From assembly GCA_964472015.1 (NCBI GenBank), contig CAYYIP010000009.1:1-64000 (forward strand): DNA of 64,000 nt. Direction: 5' to 3'. Each line of letters starts with the position of its first letter. Position 1 is the first letter of the stretch. Positions 9,298 to 18,056 of the stretch are shown here, piece after piece. The position numbers were made by a program, and so were the translations under genes. The notes below the pieces were generated by a model. The model did no database searches. It saw only the letters and a list, made by a program, of their open reading frames with translations, and was not told where the DNA came from. The stretch is from JAAYTD01 sp964472015. Lineage in GTDB: Bacteria; Bacteroidota; Ignavibacteria; Kapaibacteriales; UBA2268.

Positions 9298-10494
9298 TTA
9301 TTTAATAAAATCAGCAAACTGTTCACCGAATTCTATACATTTTTTTACATCTTCTTTCGTTGGATTCCAATTTACATTTATAGTAGCACTTGGTTCCATT
9401 AAAGAAAAATTAGCTTCTTCTAATAATTTTGATAATACTTTTGTTGCAGCAGGTGCCCATCCAAAAGATGAAAAAGTTGCAGCTTTCTTATTTTGTAATT
9501 TTATTCCTTTTAACTCTTCCATAATAGCTGCAACAGAATTAAGTATCCCAGAATTATATGTAGGTGACCCCACAAGTAATGCCTTAGACCGAAATATTTC
9601 CATAATAATATCACTTGAATCAGTATTTGCAGTATTAAATAGTTTTATAGTAGATGTATTATCTATATTTCTAATACCTTCAGTTATAGCTTCAGCCATC
9701 TTTCTTGTACTACCATACATAGTATCATAAATAATAGTTATTTGATTTTCTTGATAATTATTAGCCCACTTTTCATATTTTTCCAATATTAAATTAGGAT
9801 TATTTTTCCAAACAATACCATGTGCAGGTGCAATAATTTCAATAGGAATATTTAATTCTTTAAGTTCTTTTAACTTTGAAACTGCTTTTTTAGAATAAGG
9901 TACAACTATATTTGCATAATATTTTAATGCTTCCTTTAATAGCTCATCCATATCAACATTCTCATCAAATAAAAGTTCTGACGAAAAATGTTGTCCAAAA
10001 ATATCACTTGAAAAAAGTGTCTTCTCAGATGCAAAATATGCCATCAATTGGTCAGGCCAATGGAGCATAGGAACTTCTATAAAAGTTAAATTATCATTTT
10101 CCCCTATACTTAATACATCACCCGTTTTAACAGGAACAAAATTCCAATCCTTATGATAATACCCTTTTAAAGACTTTATAGCATTTGCAGTACAATAAAC
10201 TGGCGTGTCTGGAATTAATTCCAATAAATCAGGTAAAGCAGCACTATGGTCAGGCTCTGCATGTAAAGCAATAATATAGTCAATTTTATTTAATTCTATA
10301 TTTTGTTCTAACTTATCTATAAATTCAGCAACAAAAGGCGTCCAAACCGTATCAATGAGAACATTTTTCTCAGATTTAATTAAAAAAGCATTATAAGAAC
10401 TACCTCTATTAGTTGACAATTGCTCACCGTGGAACTTTCTTAATTGCCAATCAATTTTGCCAACATAATTTATTTTTTCACTTAATTTAACCAT
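9298..10494 (-). CDS. fprA: A-type flavodiiron protein (FprA/NorV-like nitric oxide or oxygen reductase)
   Basis: Cytoplasmic flavodiiron protein that reduces O2 to water and/or NO to N2O, protecting anaerobes and microaerobes. 398 residues: a metallo-beta-lactamase-like domain (1-248) and a flavodoxin domain (252-398). All diiron ligands expected for the family are present: H78, E80 and D82 in HAEPDH, H145 in LHWPDQL, D164 in SSDIFGQH and H225 in APAHGIVW. The FMN phosphate loop is YDTMYGSTRK (256-265). No rubredoxin or flavin-reductase domain is fused, so it is class A and needs a separate electron donor, which is not encoded nearby. Substrate preference cannot be read from sequence. Confidence 0.93.
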   Translation of the reverse strand: MVKLSEKINYVGKIDWQLRKFHGEQLSTNRGSSYNAFLIKSEKNVLIDTVWTPFVAEFIDKLEQNIELNKIDYIIALHAEPDHSAALPDLLELIPDTPVYCTANAIKSLKGYYHKDWNFVPVKTGDVLSIGENDNLTFIEVPMLHWPDQLMAYFASEKTLFSSDIFGQHFSSELLFDENVDMDELLKEALKYYANIVVPYSKKAVSKLKELKELNIPIEIIAPAHGIVWKNNPNLILEKYEKWANNYQENQITIIYDTMYGSTRKMAEAITEGIRNIDNTSTIKLFNTANTDSSDIIMEIFRSKALLVGSPTYNSGILNSVAAIMEELKGIKLQNKKAATFSSFGWAPAATKVLSKLLEEANFSLMEPSATINVNWNPTKEDVKKCIEFGEQFADFIK

Positions 10495-10640
10495 AATTTT
10501 TCAAAAAATTAATTTAATGTAAATAAAAATATTTATCTTAATTATATATATCTAATAAACGAACAATATTATTCTATATTTTAGTATTAAAATTAAAATT
10601 ATAAACTATTATATAAAAATATAATAAAATATTAAACTTA

Positions 10641-10675
10641 AAAAACAGTTAGCTTAAATAAAACTAACTGTTTTT
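10641..10675 (-). terminator. Terminator of nuoM
   Basis: 12-bp perfect stem (10641-10652 and 10664-10675) with CAGTTAG/CTAACTG and A5/T5 flanks, loop 11 nt. It lies 63 bp downstream of the nuoM stop codon. Confidence 0.85.
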
Positions 10676-10738
10676 AGATTTTTTAAAAATTATAATATTT
10701 TTAATATATTTACCAATATCAATTTATATAAATAAAAT

Positions 10739-12370
10739 TTACTTTAATAAACCAATATAAGGTGAAACCGTATTAATTAGCTCATTTACAGAAGAAGTCA
10801 TCATACCTATAATATAACTTGGTTGTACACCTAAGAAAATTATAATAACAGCTAACGGAATAAAGGCAGCTAATTCAATAACAGTAAGATCATCATTTTT
10901 ATATTTTTTACGAGTTGGATCCCAAGGGCCTTCCCATTTAGGATTTAACTTTCCAAAGAATACTTTTTGAAGAGCCCATAACATATAAGTTGCACCAATA
11001 ACGATCCCAAATCCTGCACCAAAAATAGTTAATACAGGGAACGTTTTAAAACCGCCAATAAATACAAGTACTTCACTAACAAAACCACTAAGCCCTGGCA
11101 ATCCTATTGCAGCAAAAAATGCAATTGTCATAATACCTGTATAAATAGGCATCTTACTAGCTAGTCCACCAAAATCATCTAAACTACGTGTATGCGCCCT
11201 ATCATAAATAACACCAACAATAAGGAATAACATAGAAGTAATAGTTCCATGATTAAACATTTGAAAAATAGCGCCACTAACACCTTGTGAGTTAAGCGCT
11301 GCAACCCCTAAAACAACATATCCCATATGAGAAATAGATGAATAAGCAATCATTTTTTTCAAATCACGACCACCAATTTTATGTTGTCCCAATGCACAAA
11401 ACGCACCATAAATAATACCAATAACACCAATAACAGCAATAGCATATTGAAAATAAGCAAATGCATCAGGGAAAATAGGCCAACATATTCTTAACATCCC
11501 ATAAACACCCATTTTCAATAAAACTCCCGCAAGAATAACCGATATTGGAGTTGGTGCTTCAACATGTGCATCTGGTAACCAAGTATGAAAAGGAAAAGTA
11601 GGTACTTTAATAGCAAAACCAACAAATAAACCCGCAAAAGCTAAATATCGCCAGCTCGTATTAAGACCTGCAAAAATAGATCCGGGCTTAAACATAGCAG
11701 GATTAGTAAGTTCAATTAAATTAAATGTCCCTGTGCTAATATAAAGTCCTATCATTACTAAAAGAATAAATACAGAACCAAAGAATGTATAAATAAAGAA
11801 TTTAATAGCTGCATACTCTCGACGCGGACCTCCCCAAATACCTATCAAGAAATACATAGGTAAAAGCATAATTTCCCAGAATATAAAGAATAAGAAGAAA
11901 TCAAGTGCACAGAAAAGTCCCATCATACCTAAATCAAGTAAAAGATACATTGCAAAATAACCTTTTTGCAATTTTTCAATACTCCATGAAGCAAAAGTAG
12001 CAACAAAACATACTAATGCAGTAAGCAATACCATAGGTGCAGAAATACCATCAATTCCCATATAATAGTCTATTCTTAAATCACCTATAATTGGTAATGC
12101 CTTCATATCTATCCAACGCACCTTCTCTACAAATTGCATTGTTGATGCATCAGTAACACCCGGCATAGTCCAATCGAAATTTACATAAATTCCAATAGCA
12201 ATTAATAATTGCATAAACGTAAAACCAACAGTTATCCATCTATATAGATTTATTGATTTCTGTTTAGATACTTCATCTTTACCCCCCGGAACTAATAATA
12301 CTATAATCATACCAATAAGCGGTAAAAATGTTATTAGTGACAATGGACCTAATCCTAAAAAAGAGAACAT
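10739..12370 (-). CDS. nuoM: NADH-quinone oxidoreductase subunit M (NuoM-like)
   Basis: Proton-pumping antiporter-like membrane subunit of complex I, 543 residues, about 14 hydrophobic segments. Family hallmarks are FWEIMLLPMYFLIGIWGG (164-181), with the conserved glutamate E166 of the transmembrane channel, and the block LPDAHVEAPTPISVILAGVLLKMGVYG, with the usual histidine and lysine. MIAYSSISHMGYVVLG and GLPGLSGFVSE follow. No other nuo gene lies within the window: its neighbours are fprA and hslU, and both ends have terminator-like hairpins. It is therefore either part of a scattered nuo set or a subunit of another complex I-like enzyme (Mrp- or hydrogenase-type), although the sequence looks like a true NuoM. 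Confidence 0.92.
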   Translation of the reverse strand: MFSFLGLGPLSLITFLPLIGMIIVLLVPGGKDEVSKQKSINLYRWITVGFTFMQLLIAIGIYVNFDWTMPGVTDASTMQFVEKVRWIDMKALPIIGDLRIDYYMGIDGISAPMVLLTALVCFVATFASWSIEKLQKGYFAMYLLLDLGMMGLFCALDFFLFFIFWEIMLLPMYFLIGIWGGPRREYAAIKFFIYTFFGSVFILLVMIGLYISTGTFNLIELTNPAMFKPGSIFAGLNTSWRYLAFAGLFVGFAIKVPTFPFHTWLPDAHVEAPTPISVILAGVLLKMGVYGMLRICWPIFPDAFAYFQYAIAVIGVIGIIYGAFCALGQHKIGGRDLKKMIAYSSISHMGYVVLGVAALNSQGVSGAIFQMFNHGTITSMLFLIVGVIYDRAHTRSLDDFGGLASKMPIYTGIMTIAFFAAIGLPGLSGFVSEVLVFIGGFKTFPVLTIFGAGFGIVIGATYMLWALQKVFFGKLNPKWEGPWDPTRKKYKNDDLTVIELAAFIPLAVIIIFLGVQPSYIIGMMTSSVNELINTVSPYIGLLK

Positions 12371-12434
12371 TAATACTCCAATATTTGTATTGTTAAATAA
12401 TCATTTTCTTATTTTTTAGTGTTTTAAAAATAAT

Positions 12435-12479
12435 TTCTTTTTATTTAATTAGCAAACATTTATAATTAAATAAAAAGAA
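12435..12479 (-). repeat. 17-bp perfect inverted repeat upstream of nuoM
   Basis: Arms TTCTTTTTATTTAATTA (12435-12451) and its exact complement (12463-12479) around an 11-nt loop, 65 bp before the nuoM start. On the transcribed strand it is followed by ATTATTTTT, so it could be a second terminator or a hairpin in the nuoM leader. Confidence 0.55.
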
Positions 12480-12568
12480 CTATTTATATAAACGTACAAA
12501 TATACAAATATAAAAAAAAATATCAAAGTATAAAATAAAGTTACATATATTTTAAAAAAAAATAAAAA

Positions 12569-12601
12569 AAGAGCAACTTTATATAATATAAAGCCACTCT
12601 T
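12569..12601 (-). terminator. Terminator of the hslU transcript
   Basis: On the minus strand a 33-nt sequence folds into a 15-bp stem (AAGAGTGGCTTTATA with its partner; three G-U pairs) followed by a T7-A-T9 tract. It sits 88 bp after the hslU stop codon. Confidence 0.8.
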
Positions 12602-12688
12602 ATTTGAATTATAATCTATTATTTAATTTTTCTATATAACTTTTATAATTAAAGTTAAATTATATTATAATTTATATCTTAATCTAAT

Positions 12689-14062
12689 TTATAAAATAAA
12701 TCTGCTTAAATCTGTATTATCAGAAATATCACTCAATGATTTTTTTACTTTTTCTGATGTAATTATAATTTTCTTTTCTATAATTACATCCGGCACATCA
12801 AATAATATATCTTCAAGCAAAGTAGTTAGTATTGTATGTAATCGTCTTGCACCAATATTAGTTACTTCATCATTTACTTTTGCAGCAATAGCAGCTATTT
12901 CATGAATTGCCTCCTCTTCAAATTCTAATTCTATTCCCTCAGAATATAATAAAGCTTGATACTGCTTTATTAAAGCGTTCTCAGGAAGAGTAAGAATTTT
13001 CACAAAATCTTCCTCAGTTAAACTTTTTAATTCTACTCTAATAGGAAAACGTCCTTGTAATTCAGGAATTAAATCAGACGGTTTAGAAACGTGAAAAGCA
13101 CCCGAAGCTATAAATAAAATATGATCGCTCCTAACACTACCATATTTAGTATTTACAGTACATCCTTCAACAATAGGAAGTAAATCTCTTTGTACTCCTT
13201 CTCGACTCACTTCTGGTCCACCTCCACTATTACTTCGTGAAGCCACTTTATCTATTTCATCTATAAAAACTATCCCCGTATTCTCAACTCTTTTTAAAGC
13301 TTCTTTAACAACACTGTCCATATCAATTAATTTTTCTATCTCTTCTTTTTGTAAAATAATCATAGCTTCTGAAACCTTGTATTTCTTTTTTTTCTGTTTT
13401 TTAGGCATCATCCCACTAAACATTTCCTGTATATTCATACCTAAATCATCAAGCCCAACAGGTCCCAATATGTTCACTGCCGGAATACCATCAACTTTTA
13501 CTTCAAGTTCAATTAATCTATCATCAAGCAGCCCTTTACGTAACATTTTTAAAAATTTTTCACGAGTGTCATTATTATCTATAACCTCTTCTGCAGAACT
13601 ACTATTTTTATTAACCGGAATTAATATATCTAATATTCTATTCTCTGCTGCAATTTTAGCTTCTTCTTGTTTTAATATAGTATGTTCTTCACGTACCACC
13701 GAAACAGCTTTATCTGTTAAATCTCTTACCATTGATTCAACATCACGTCCAACATACCCTACTTCAGTATATTTAGTTGCTTCAACTTTTATAAATGGAG
13801 CACCCGCTAATCTAGCTAAACGCCTTGCAATTTCAGTCTTTCCAACTCCTGTTGGCCCTATCAATATAATATTATTAGGCATTATTTCATCTCTAATATC
13901 CTCTTTAACATGCTGACGTCTCCAACGATTTCTTAAAGCAATTGCTACTGATTTTTTTGCCTCATCTTGTCCAATAACATATTTATTTAATTCTTCAACA
14001 ATTTGATGAGGTGTTAAATAATTCTCTGAGATATTTTGTTTCTCTAAAACCATATTTTTCAT
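12689..14062 (-). CDS. hslU: ATP-dependent protease ATPase subunit HslU (ClpY)
   Basis: AAA+ unfoldase that caps the HslV peptidase. 457 residues. Walker A GPTGVGKT (69-76), the pore loop GYVG (102-105) in EVGYVGRDVESMVRDLTD, Walker B VFIDEIDK, and GRFPIRVEL with the arginine region. The C-terminal domain has VTNIGARRLHTILTTLLE, and the protein ends in SRFIL, matching the tail that docks into HslV. The I-domain (about 115-230) is present. hslV normally precedes hslU, but the gene 14 bp upstream is the DUF1460 hydrolase, and hslV is nowhere in this window. The terminator at 12569-12601 closes the unit. Confidence 0.95.
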   Translation of the reverse strand: MKNMVLEKQNISENYLTPHQIVEELNKYVIGQDEAKKSVAIALRNRWRRQHVKEDIRDEIMPNNIILIGPTGVGKTEIARRLARLAGAPFIKVEATKYTEVGYVGRDVESMVRDLTDKAVSVVREEHTILKQEEAKIAAENRILDILIPVNKNSSSAEEVIDNNDTREKFLKMLRKGLLDDRLIELEVKVDGIPAVNILGPVGLDDLGMNIQEMFSGMMPKKQKKKKYKVSEAMIILQKEEIEKLIDMDSVVKEALKRVENTGIVFIDEIDKVASRSNSGGGPEVSREGVQRDLLPIVEGCTVNTKYGSVRSDHILFIASGAFHVSKPSDLIPELQGRFPIRVELKSLTEEDFVKILTLPENALIKQYQALLYSEGIELEFEEEAIHEIAAIAAKVNDEVTNIGARRLHTILTTLLEDILFDVPDVIIEKKIIITSEKVKKSLSDISDNTDLSRFIL

Positions 14063-14076
14063 AATTAATGTATTAT

Positions 14077-14934
14077 TTATAATGCTATTGGTCTCAAAAC
14101 AGTAATACCAATAGCTTTTTTGTTACCCCTAATATAAACATCAAGTGATTTATCAATTAAAACTTTTTTATGCTTAGATGAAGCATGAAGCATTTTTCTA
14201 TTAAAAAGTAAACCTACATGCGAATAATCAAGCCCTTTTGCAGAAGTTGCAATAAGTATTATATCTCCATCTCTAAGTTTTTTTATTACTGATTTTATAT
14301 TTCTTTTATAAATAACAAAAAATGTTTGCTCACTTAAAAATTCTTCTATATTTTTTATTTTTTGAATATATTGTTTATTATTTTGAAGCGCAGGATAAAA
14401 TTCAATATTATTAGACATAAAATTAATATTAAATTTATGCTTTGTCCCGCCTAATGATTCCGTTATATCTTCAACAACTCCCTTCTTTATATTATTTATT
14501 ATCCATTCACTTGTATAATGTAACCTTGTAGTATAATCCCCTAGCTTCCCATCACGATATCTTGTGTATATAACTTCATCAACAAGATCACTAAACCTAA
14601 AATGTTGTTTCTTTATACAACGTGCAATACAAAGTGAATTTTCAACAAAAGTCACACAATCTAATTCTTCAAGATTAACAACCGCCTCTTCTACTTCATT
14701 TCTATCAAGTGTACCTGCAACATAAGGTGTATCTACAAAACTTACTGCTATTCTAGATATTAAATCACTTATATCCATACTGTACCACTTTTGTCTACAA
14801 GCATGAGTTATAATTTCACTGAATATTTTCCCCGTAGATGACAAAGTTTCTTCTTGAGATAATAATTTATCTGTTCTTACAAATAAAACTGCTGTTATCC
14901 CAACTAAGCTATAAAAAAAATCACGTCTTGTCAT
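14077..14934 (-). CDS. Tat-exported DUF1460 (NlpC/P60-fold) amidase-like protein
   Basis: 285 residues. The N-terminus MTRRDFFYSLVGITAVLF carries a twin-arginine motif (TRRDFF) and a hydrophobic core, so it is a likely Tat substrate; tatC is in this window. The rest matches DUF1460, an N-acetylmuramoyl-L-alanine amidase-like family with an NlpC/P60 (papain-like) fold. The block LEELDCVTFVENSLCIARC contains the predicted catalytic Cys93, and DYSHVGLLF contains His239. The sequence RYRDGKLGDYTTRLHYTSEW (125-144) is typical of the family. A periplasmic role in cleaving or recycling cell-wall peptides is inferred. hslU follows after 14 bp; the ATP-grasp-like gene precedes it by 39 bp. Confidence 0.85.
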   Translation of the reverse strand: MTRRDFFYSLVGITAVLFVRTDKLLSQEETLSSTGKIFSEIITHACRQKWYSMDISDLISRIAVSFVDTPYVAGTLDRNEVEEAVVNLEELDCVTFVENSLCIARCIKKQHFRFSDLVDEVIYTRYRDGKLGDYTTRLHYTSEWIINNIKKGVVEDITESLGGTKHKFNINFMSNNIEFYPALQNNKQYIQKIKNIEEFLSEQTFFVIYKRNIKSVIKKLRDGDIILIATSAKGLDYSHVGLLFNRKMLHASSKHKKVLIDKSLDVYIRGNKKAIGITVLRPIAL

Positions 14935-14973
14935 ACTAAAACACTTTTTATAATGTAAATTATATAAGTTAAT

Positions 14974-15900
14974 TTATATATTAATTTTTTTAGTGTTTTT
15001 ATTTACTATTTTTTTTACAACCGGCGTTTCAACACATTTTATCAAAAAATTAGCAGTAGTTTTAACTAACCATTTATAACATTCATCAGGAAAATAGGAA
15101 TAATCAACATTTTGAATTATATTGCTATTAAGCATATATAGTTTATCTTTAATTCCAAAATCAACAAAAAACATATCTATATTATAATGTTTCTTGATTA
15201 ATTTAATATTGGAATTTATTTGTTTTTGTAAAGATTGTTCAATAACTTCATCTATTAAATAATATCTATCTTTTACAGGTTTAAAAAAATTATAACCAAT
15301 AATAAATTTTTCATCACCAACAACTAATACTCTAAAATGTTTATCATATTCAAAAGTTTGTTGTAAAAGCAATACATTGTCATCCGAATTATCATAAACA
15401 GAATAAAATTCTTGCGAATTATAAACCTTCACATAATTATAAAAGTTATCATATAATTTATTTGGTAAAATATAAGCCGGAAAACCAATATATTTAAACG
15501 TCTCTTCCCAATCTAAAGGATATATTAAATTCCTTAGCATAGTATCATCTATACCAACAGGCAATGATTTGTTTGGAATAATAGCAGTTTTAGGAATGTT
15601 AATTTTTAATTTTTTTAATTCTGATAAAAATACAAATTTATCAGCAAAAAAAGGAACATCAGAATAATTAATAATTTTAATCCCTTTATTATTAAGAAAT
15701 TTTAAAACAGTTTTATAAAAAGGTACTTTATTAGAAAATCTATCAAAAATAACAACATAATCTGAACTATTTTCAAAATTAAAAATACCTATTTTTATTT
15801 CTTCCGCAATAATATCAAGATTATTTTTTAAATTAATAAATTCTATAATATCATTAGAAAATGATACCTCATCCCCAAATAAAAAGCCTATTTTTTTCAT
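14974..15900 (-). CDS. ATP-grasp-like protein, function unknown
   Basis: 308 residues without a signal peptide. The order of elements resembles an ATP-grasp ligase. An N-terminal Rossmann-like part has VVIFDRF (49-55), then INIPKTAIIP (100-109) opens the nucleotide-binding region. Near YIGFPAYILPNK (137-148) lies the place where the ATP-grasp lysine is expected. HFRVLVVGDEKFIIGYN (188-204) and FFVDFGIKDKLYMLNSN (244-260) follow. The last block matches the metal site (Asp then E-x-N), but the usual glutamate appears to be Leu257 and only Asn258 remains. It may be degenerate or belong to an unusual subgroup. It sits between a glycosyltransferase and the DUF1460/hslU pair, so a link to the envelope is possible but unproven. 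Confidence 0.55.
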   Translation of the reverse strand: MKKIGFLFGDEVSFSNDIIEFINLKNNLDIIAEEIKIGIFNFENSSDYVVIFDRFSNKVPFYKTVLKFLNNKGIKIINYSDVPFFADKFVFLSELKKLKINIPKTAIIPNKSLPVGIDDTMLRNLIYPLDWEETFKYIGFPAYILPNKLYDNFYNYVKVYNSQEFYSVYDNSDDNVLLLQQTFEYDKHFRVLVVGDEKFIIGYNFFKPVKDRYYLIDEVIEQSLQKQINSNIKLIKKHYNIDMFFVDFGIKDKLYMLNSNIIQNVDYSYFPDECYKWLVKTTANFLIKCVETPVVKKIVNKNTKKINI

Positions 15901-15986
15901 AGAACACCCTCTGATTATCCTATAATAAATATAAAAAATTATAATAACATAATAAGATTACGAAATTAACTAAAATTTGTTTTTTC

Positions 15987-17021
15987 TTATTTTATGTCCT
16001 CTTTATTTTTATTTTTAGGTAAAAATATTTTCTTTTCTATATTATATTCTTTATTTTTCTCAAATGATTGCTTAACAAGAAGTTCGCCTATTAATCCTAG
16101 CGAAAATAATTGAACACCTATAATAATAAGCGAAACAGAAAACCATGCAAGCGGTCTATCAGAAAGATAAGTAACACCTGCTAACCACTTTATACTAAGT
16201 ACAGTAAAAATACAAGTACCAATTAATATACTTAAAGTTCCATATAATCCAAAAAAATGCATAGGACGTTTTAAATATTTCGTTGTAAAAACAACCGTTA
16301 ACAAATCTAAAAACCCACGAATAAAACGAGAAAATCCAAATTTAGTTTTTCCAAATTTACGTTTATGATGAGCAACAGGAATTTCTGTAACTTTAAAACC
16401 TTGCCATGATGCTAAAGCTGGTAAATAGCGATGCATTTCACCATAAACTTGTAAATTATCAATAACCTCTCTTTTATATAATTTTATCCCACAATTAAAA
16501 TCATGAAGTTTAATACCACTTGTAATAGAAGTAACAAAATTAAAAAATTTAGACGGTAAAGTTTTACTTATAGGATCATATCTAACTTTCTTCCATCCCG
16601 AAACTAAATCATATCCACTCTTTAACTTTTCTAACATATTTTTAAACTCAAATGGATCATCTTGTAAATCAGCATCCATTGTACCAACATATCTACCACG
16701 CACTTCTGCAAAACCTGCCGCTAAAGCTGCAGATTTCCCATAATTTCTCCTGAATTTTATACACTTAAATTTAGGATTCCTTTCATGTAATCTACATAAT
16801 ATATCAAAAGACGAATCTGTCGACCCATCATCCACAAAAATAACTTCCCAAGAATTTCCTGCTATTTCAGATAAAGCCTGTTCTGTTATCTCAGCTAAAG
16901 GTTCTAAAGATTCACCTTCGTTATATAATGGTACAACAATAGATATTAAACAACCATATCTAAATTTATTAAAGTATCTATCCTTTTTCTCTTCTACATT
17001 TTGAGAATTATTCATCAACAT
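15987..17021 (-). CDS. Polyprenyl-phosphate glycosyltransferase (GtrB/DPM1-like, GT2)
   Basis: Transfers a sugar from a nucleotide donor to undecaprenyl phosphate on the cytoplasmic face, for glycan or lipid decoration. 344 residues. The GT-A domain starts at ISIVVPLYNEG (27-37), followed by VDDGSTDSS (63-71), FRRNYGKSAALAAGF (90-104) and the metal-binding DADLQDDP (116-123). HHKRKFGKTKFG, a conserved part of this subfamily, follows. Two C-terminal hydrophobic segments (about 250-275 and 288-313) anchor it. The first Met codons at 17021 and 17015 are both possible starts. No flippase or acceptor gene is adjacent. Confidence 0.9.
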   Translation of the reverse strand: MLMNNSQNVEEKKDRYFNKFRYGCLISIVVPLYNEGESLEPLAEITEQALSEIAGNSWEVIFVDDGSTDSSFDILCRLHERNPKFKCIKFRRNYGKSAALAAGFAEVRGRYVGTMDADLQDDPFEFKNMLEKLKSGYDLVSGWKKVRYDPISKTLPSKFFNFVTSITSGIKLHDFNCGIKLYKREVIDNLQVYGEMHRYLPALASWQGFKVTEIPVAHHKRKFGKTKFGFSRFIRGFLDLLTVVFTTKYLKRPMHFFGLYGTLSILIGTCIFTVLSIKWLAGVTYLSDRPLAWFSVSLIIIGVQLFSLGLIGELLVKQSFEKNKEYNIEKKIFLPKNKNKEDIK

Positions 17022-17157
17022 AAATTAATTTCATTATATAATTAAAAATTTCAAAAAATAGTTTATAGTTAATATATTATTTTCAACCAAAATAATTAAA
17101 ATATTATAATAATGTATAATTATAAATAGTTATAAAATAATAAAACTTATAACTTAA

Positions 17158-17967
17158 TTATAATTTTATAATTTTAAAAAACTCTATATTACCATAAAAG
17201 TCTATTAATTGCATAAAATATATACCTTTCATTAAATGCCCAATATTTAATTCTTTATCTTTTAAATCCAAATCAGTATTAAAAACTATTCCTCCACATA
17301 TATTCATAATCATACAATTAACATATTTACCGGCTTCTATCGGAAATATACTATTTACAATTTTTGAATTATTATTAATATTATTAACAAAGTTATGCTC
17401 TTTCGAATTAATACTTGTATGCTTTTTATTATACCAGATAGTAAAATCAAAACGTCTATGTGCCTCATTATCAATCAAAATTTCCTCTACTTCTTTCATA
17501 TTAATAGGTTCTGTTCCATCCATCCATTCGTAACAAGAAAAATGAGCGGAATCTATCCCAACTGGTAATTTCCCCCATTTTATAGTAATATTTTGACTAT
17601 ACTTGCCCCATACTACATTCATTCTATATTTATGTTTAAATTTGTCTTCAAATTCTGGAATATGCTTAAAATCTACATAACTATCAGAATCATAAGGCAA
17701 TAAAGAATCTTTTACTATTACACAATAAATACTATTTGGTGGAGGCGGAGGTAAAAATTCATATTCTTTAAGTTCTTTATTATCAAAATAAAATATAATA
17801 TCTTTATCCCAACCGTCTGTAGCTTTTGCATCAACACCTATGTAACATATACAGGATTGTCCTATATCATTTACAGTTTTAAGTTTTATTTTAGGCCCCC
17901 ATATATCAGACGCAAGTGTAAGATAACTAAAACAAAATAAAAATAATATATAAAATAATTTTCTCAT
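17158..17967 (-). CDS. Secreted protein with T9SS-like C-terminal domain
   Basis: 269 residues with a signal peptide (hydrophobic 4-18, likely cut after TLA). The middle is unrecognised and contains a PPPPP run (about 73-77) and a beta-rich part around NITIKWGKLPVGIDSAHF. The last about 65 residues run SIFPIEAGKYVNCMI, then LNIGHLMKGIYFMQLIDFYG and KIIKL at the end. They follow the pattern of a type A T9SS sorting domain, although the YPNP box is degenerate (IFPIEAG). Export through T9SS is inferred. It is probably separately transcribed: gaps of about 90 and 136 bp separate it from same-strand neighbours. Confidence 0.65.
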   Translation of the reverse strand: MRKLFYILFLFCFSYLTLASDIWGPKIKLKTVNDIGQSCICYIGVDAKATDGWDKDIIFYFDNKELKEYEFLPPPPPNSIYCVIVKDSLLPYDSDSYVDFKHIPEFEDKFKHKYRMNVVWGKYSQNITIKWGKLPVGIDSAHFSCYEWMDGTEPINMKEVEEILIDNEAHRRFDFTIWYNKKHTSINSKEHNFVNNINNNSKIVNSIFPIEAGKYVNCMIMNICGGIVFNTDLDLKDKELNIGHLMKGIYFMQLIDFYGNIEFFKIIKL

Positions 17968-18056
17968 TTCTTATATATAACCTAAATTAAATAAAAATAC
18001 AAAGATAATAAATTTATTTAAATTTAACATTAATTATTGTAATAAAATAAGCATTT

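Larger units (their letters stand above)
12371..12688. other. Intergenic region between nuoM and hslU
   Basis: 318 bp without a gene. It holds the hslU terminator (12569-12601) and a long inverted repeat in front of nuoM (12435-12479). The nuoM promoter should also be here, but I could not place it with confidence. Confidence 0.7.

Noticed and set aside
13377..13916. Long open frame on the + strand opposite hslU
   Set aside because: It is antisense to the conserved HslU coding sequence and its product is Ser/Phe-rich with no motif; a low-G+C shadow frame.
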